The notes beneath the pieces were generated by a model. The model was not told the DNA's origin. It ran no database searches and saw nothing but the letters and a program-made list of their open reading frames with translations. Shown here piece by piece: positions 61,281 through 64,000 of a stretch of 64,000 bases of DNA (its first letter is position 1; the number at the start of each line of letters is the position of its first letter). The position numbers were made by a program, and so were the translations under genes. This stretch comes from Maribellus sp. YY47 (lineage in GTDB: Bacteria > Bacteroidota > Bacteroidia > Bacteroidales > Prolixibacteraceae), in the NCBI RefSeq assembly GCF_023111095.1, contig NZ_JALGYW010000019.1:40255-104254 (forward strand). Reading direction: 5' to 3'.

Positions 61281-61318
61281 AAAGGGATTTGTTGTGCCAT
61301 CAACAGATCCCTTTTTTT
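61281..61318 (+). terminator. Attenuator terminator upstream of trpB2
   Basis: AAAGGGAT-T-TGTTG, loop TGCCAT, CAACA-G-ATCCCTTT (61281-61314) with a following T-run. It lies between the leader peptide and the trpB2 ATG at 61372, so transcription must read past it. Bases 61221-61229 (TGGCGCAAC) can pair with 61291-61299 (GTTGTGCCA), which would break the terminator stem. Confidence 0.8.
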
Positions 61319-61371
61319 ATTGGAAATTGAATAGAGTCAATACAAAAATTAAAAACAAAAAATAAACAATC

Positions 61372-62748
61372 ATGACCAGACAAAAGAAGATCTATCTTGA
61401 TGAATCGGAATTTCCCAAACAATGGTATAACCTGGCACCCGATCTGCCAACACCTTTAAATCCGCCGCTCGGACCGGACGGAAAACCACTGACGCCGGAG
61501 ATGCTGGCTCCCGTTTTCCCGATGAACCTGGTTGAACAGGAAGTGAGCCAGCAACGCTGGATTGATATTCCTGAAGAAATCCGTCAAATATTGATGCAGT
61601 GGCGTCCAAGCCCACTGATTCGTGCATACGAACTGGAAAAGGCTTTGGGAACTCCTGCCAAGATTTACTACAAAAACGAAGGCGTTTCTCCGGCCGGAAG
61701 TCACAAACCCAACACTGCCGTGGCACAAGCCTGGTACAACAAGCAATTCGGCATCAAAAAACTGACTACCGAAACCGGTGCCGGACAATGGGGTTCTGCC
61801 CTGTCGTACGCCTGTGCCCAGATTGGAGGCATCGAGTGTAAAGTTTATATGGTGCGCGTAAGCTTCGATCAGAAACCATTCCGTAAAATGATGATGGAAA
61901 CCTGGGGCGGAAACTGTGTTGCCAGTCCAAGTACAGAAACGAAGGCCGGCCGCGATATTTTGGCCCAGTTCCCCGATACTCCCGGAAGTTTGGGTATTGC
62001 CATTTCGGAAGCTGTTGAAGCTGCTGTTACCGACCCAAAAGGTGAAACCCGTTATTCGCTGGGTTCGGTGCTTAACCACGTCATGCTGCACCAAACTGTT
62101 ATTGGTCTGGAAGCCAAGAAACAGCTGGCAAAAGTGGGTATCGACAAACCCGATATCGTGATCGGTTGCTGTGGTGGAGGAAGTAACTTCGCCGGAATTT
62201 CGTTCCCGTTTATGTACGATAAAATCAATGGAGCCGACATACAGATCATTGGAGCTGAACCTTTCAGCTGTCCGACGCTGACGAAAGCACCGTTTATTTA
62301 CGATAATGGCGACGTGGCTCAAATGACTCCGCTGTTGGCAATGCACAGCCTGGGACACAATTTTGTTCCCGCTCCTATTCACGCCGGTGGTTTACGTTAC
62401 CACGGAATGGCTCCGCTGGTAAGTGCAGCACTGCGCGACGGTTTAATGGATGCTATTGCCGTACACCAGAGCGAATGTTTCGAAGCTGGTTTGTTGTTTT
62501 CCAAAACCGAGGGTATTATTCCGGCACCCGAAACGACACATGCCATTGCTGCCACCATCCGCGAAGCTAAAAAAGCCAAAGAAGAAGGAAAAGAGAAAGT
62601 GATTCTGTTCAACTTCAGCGGACACGGTTTGATGGACCTTGTTGGGTACAACAAATACATGGCCGGCGCGCTGCACGATTATGAATACCCGGAATCGGAT
62701 ATTGCAGAAAACCTGAAAAAACTGGAAGGTTACCCGCTACCGAAATAG
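61372..62748 (+). CDS. trpB: TrpB2-type tryptophan synthase beta subunit
   Basis: A 458-residue PLP enzyme condensing indole with serine to tryptophan. It is the longer TrpB2 form (standard TrpB1 is near 400), recognised by the extended N-terminus ([13 protein letters not shown]) and the PLP lysine in [29 protein letters not shown] holds the catalytic glutamate, and the glycine-rich phosphate loop reads [10 protein letters not shown]. No trpA neighbour is present, as is usual for TrpB2, which often acts alone as an indole salvage enzyme. The tryptophan-codon leader and terminator upstream argue for control by tryptophan supply. Confidence 0.95.
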   Translation: MTRQKKIYLDESEFPKQWYNLAPDLPTPLNPPLGPDGKPLTPEMLAPVFPMNLVEQEVSQQRWIDIPEEIRQILMQWRPSPLIRAYELEKALGTPAKIYYKNEGVSPAGSHKPNTAVAQAWYNKQFGIKKLTTETGAGQWGSALSYACAQIGGIECKVYMVRVSFDQKPFRKMMMETWGGNCVASPSTETKAGRDILAQFPDTPGSLGIAISEAVEAAVTDPKGETRYSLGSVLNHVMLHQTVIGLEAKKQLAKVGIDKPDIVIGCCGGGSNFAGISFPFMYDKINGADIQIIGAEPFSCPTLTKAPFIYDNGDVAQMTPLLAMHSLGHNFVPAPIHAGGLRYHGMAPLVSAALRDGLMDAIAVHQSECFEAGLLFSKTEGIIPAPETTHAIAATIREAKKAKEEGKEKVILFNFSGHGLMDLVGYNKYMAGALHDYEYPESDIAENLKKLEGYPLPK

Positions 62749-62784
62749 GAAGATTAGAATATTAGAATCTCGCGTAATAGAAGG

Positions 62785-62816
62785 GCGTGCTGCATCTGCT
62801 GCACGCTTTTCTTTTA
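62785..62816 (+). terminator. Intrinsic terminator of trpB2
   Basis: GCGTGC (62785-62790) pairs with GCACGC (62801-62806) and is followed by TTTTCTTTT. It lies 36 bp past the trpB2 stop. Confidence 0.75.
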
Positions 62817-62824
62817 TGCGTGCA

Positions 62825-63772
62825 TCAAAAAAAGGCATAGATTAACTGCTCGTCCTGCGTTGAAAGAACCGATGCAATGTCTTCATAGAAATGACGAACA
62901 CCCACCAGTTTTTCAGAAAGGCGGGCTGCTTCCTCCGCCGGGAAAAAAGTACCGCCCAATTCGGCGACCTCGATGATTCCTTTCTTCACTTCCAGACGAA
63001 TCTGCAGTTCCTTACCATCCTCTTCGAAACGGTTACTGAAAAAATACCGCGGCGAATAACCATAACGCCAGTCCCACGTTGTAAACTTCTGATCGACCAG
63101 TCCGCGAACTACCTCCTCGTCTTTTTCATTCAATGCATAAAAAGTATTCCCCTCTTTTTTAAGCTGAACATCCAGCAGAAAACCGATAAATTCCTGAATG
63201 GACATTGAATCTTTCAAAAAAGAAGAAATGTTGGCCACTTTGCTTCGGTTCGATTGAACAGCTTTGCTCTCGTATTTCCCGGCAACTACTTTTATCGACT
63301 GCCCCAGGTTTTCCAGGTCCGAATCAAAAAGCAGCGTTCCGTGGTGCAACACACGGTTTTTAAACACATGCTCTGCATTGCCCGAAATTTTCAGTCCTTC
63401 AATCAGCAAATCGTTTCGCCCCGAGGTTGTTGCTTCGATACCCAATAAAGCCAAGGCTTCCACCACCGGCTCTGTGAACTGCTTAAAACTGATCTCAGCA
63501 GGGCTTTTTACATTTTTGATAAAGGCAAAATTCACGTTACCCGCATCGTGAAAAACAGTACCACCACCGGAAATCCGCCGCGCAACCGTAACATTATTGG
63601 CACGCACAAACGGATAATTGATCTCGGCCATTGCGTTCTGGTGTTTTCCAAGAACAACGGTATCTTCACTCTGCCAGAGCATAAAAATATCGTCGTCGAA
63701 ATTTTTTAACAGGTATTCCTCAGCTGCCAGACAAAAAAAAGGATCGGTATTTTTTAGATGAATGCAAATCAT
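62825..63772 (-). CDS. lplA: Lipoate-protein ligase A
   Basis: A 315-residue ligase that activates free lipoate with ATP and attaches it to lipoyl domains. The catalytic-core motifs RRISGGGTVFHDAGNVNF, the lysine region LKISGNA and LHHGTLLFDSDL are complete, and the C-terminal accessory domain (residues about 235-315) is present. With lipA and lipB at 11.9-13.6 kb the organism has both synthesis and salvage routes for lipoate. It is the last chromosomal gene before an insertion element. Confidence 0.95.
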   Translation of the reverse strand: MICIHLKNTDPFFCLAAEEYLLKNFDDDIFMLWQSEDTVVLGKHQNAMAEINYPFVRANNVTVARRISGGGTVFHDAGNVNFAFIKNVKSPAEISFKQFTEPVVEALALLGIEATTSGRNDLLIEGLKISGNAEHVFKNRVLHHGTLLFDSDLENLGQSIKVVAGKYESKAVQSNRSKVANISSFLKDSMSIQEFIGFLLDVQLKKEGNTFYALNEKDEEVVRGLVDQKFTTWDWRYGYSPRYFFSNRFEEDGKELQIRLEVKKGIIEVAELGGTFFPAEEAARLSEKLVGVRHFYEDIASVLSTQDEQLIYAFF

Positions 63773-63837
63773 AAATTTCGATTTATGACTGCGATTTACA
63801 AATTGTAAATTACAAAATGCAATTTGTCAGCATAAAA

Positions 63838-63866
63838 AAACCGCCTGCCAATTGACAAGCGGTTCT
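63838..63866. terminator. Hairpin terminator beside IS element
   Basis: AACCGCCTGCC-AA-TTGACAAGCGGTT is a near-palindrome with G-T pairs, with A-run on the left (T-run for the minus strand) and T-rich sequence on the right. It lies just upstream of lplA on the minus strand, so it more likely ends a transcript entering from the right. Confidence 0.6.
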
Positions 63867-63873
63867 TTTAGAA

Positions 63874-64000
63874 TGTGTGTCTCGTCCTGAAATAGCGTTA
63901 CACAAAAAGTAGCGTTATGAAAGAAATCAATCATTCACAGTACGTTAAGCGTACACAGAAGGACTATTCGATGTCCTTTAAATTGCAAGTTGTCACTGAG
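63874..64000 (+). mobile_element. Left end of IS3-like insertion sequence, cut by window edge
   Basis: From about 63874 (TGTGTCTCGTCCTGAAATAGC) the sequence has the look of an IS left terminus: a short leader with the direct repeat TAGCGTTA (63893-63900 and 63910-63917), then a transposase start. The matching right end and target duplication lie outside the window, so the boundary is approximate. Confidence 0.6.
63917..64000 (+). CDS. IS3-family transposase orfA, N-terminal fragment
   Basis: Twenty-eight codons from the ATG at 63917 to the edge. The reading (QYVKRTQKDYSMSFKLQVVTE) matches the N-terminal helix-turn-helix start of Bacteroidota IS3-type OrfA proteins, which recognise the IS ends. 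Whether the element is intact cannot be judged from this fragment. Confidence 0.6.
   Translation, partial: MKEINHSQYVKRTQKDYSMSFKLQVVTE

Noticed and set aside
61456..62382. 308-residue open frame opposite trpB2
   Set aside because: Antisense shadow of a highly conserved enzyme gene; its apparent length reflects codon use of the real gene.
1..64000. CRISPR arrays, tRNA and rRNA genes, classical riboswitches
   Set aside because: No regularly spaced direct repeats with unique spacers and no tRNA- or rRNA-like segments were seen in the intergenic regions. A tRNAscan and Rfam run would settle this.

Overview
The window reads as chromosome of a Bacteroidota bacterium, most likely a marine or environmental member of the Marinilabiliales/Prolixibacteraceae type. 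The reasons are a SusC/SusD pair with its own ECF sigma factor and FecR anti-sigma, several promoters of the TTTG-N19/20-TAnnTTTG type, weak Shine-Dalgarno sites, many Tat-exported Gfo/Idh/MocA oxidoreductases and DUF1080 proteins, and Bacteroidota-style PurM, DUF3109 and DUF4382 proteins. The exact genus is inference.

Layout. 1-4.7 kb: a truncated secreted GLUG-repeat protein, a divergent 7TMR-DISM/LuxR membrane regulator, and the wreck of a Tat-exported amidase gene. 4.8-13.6 kb: an EamA exporter, small unknown genes, a repeat-filled gap with a 21-bp tandem array, an AT-rich nuclease-like cassette, an HxlR/oxidoreductase pair, a TPR protein, and lipA-lipB. 13.7-29.3 kb: a glycoside-utilisation locus in two divergent arms. 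The minus arm is ECF sigma, FecR, SusC, SusD, DUF1080. The plus arm is a membrane-tethered SARP-type regulator, a Gfo/Idh/MocA dehydrogenase and a HEAT-DUF1080-DUF1080 protein. Together they suggest uptake of a glycoside followed by oxidation to a 3-keto sugar and cleavage. 29.3-35.7 kb: housekeeping genes (pyrF, prfA, purM, an acyl-CoA ligase, an HD hydrolase, a VOC protein).

35.7-42.6 kb: the most unusual region, a seven-gene minus-strand operon of exported proteins. It holds three clearly paralogous small subunits and one more distant one, a two-Ig-domain chaperone-like protein, a roughly 1000-residue outer-membrane barrel protein ending in a SPOR domain, and a small lipoprotein-like protein. 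It looks like a chaperone/usher-type surface-fibre assembly system built from unfamiliar parts. Its upstream region shares a composite motif (CATTGAATT-N6-GGGACA plus a second GGGACA one or two helical turns away) with the GLUG gene 40 kb to the left, so the two surface systems may be co-regulated.

42.6-52.2 kb: DUF3109, gpmI, then a hybrid histidine kinase, an NtrC-family regulator, a near-consensus sigma-54 promoter driving a coiled-coil membrane protein, then DUF4382 and fasciclin lipoproteins. 52.3-59.3 kb: another Tat-exported oxidoreductase and a nucleoside/ribose operon (two nucleoside hydrolases, ribokinase, sugar permease) with a divergent LacI regulator and two matching operators. 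A 158-bp structured repeat occurs in inverted copies on both sides of this segment. 59.4-64 kb: trpS, ybaK, a trpB2 gene behind a tryptophan-codon leader peptide and intrinsic terminator, a lipoate ligase, and the left end of an IS3-like element cut by the window edge. No rRNA, tRNA or CRISPR array was recognised.
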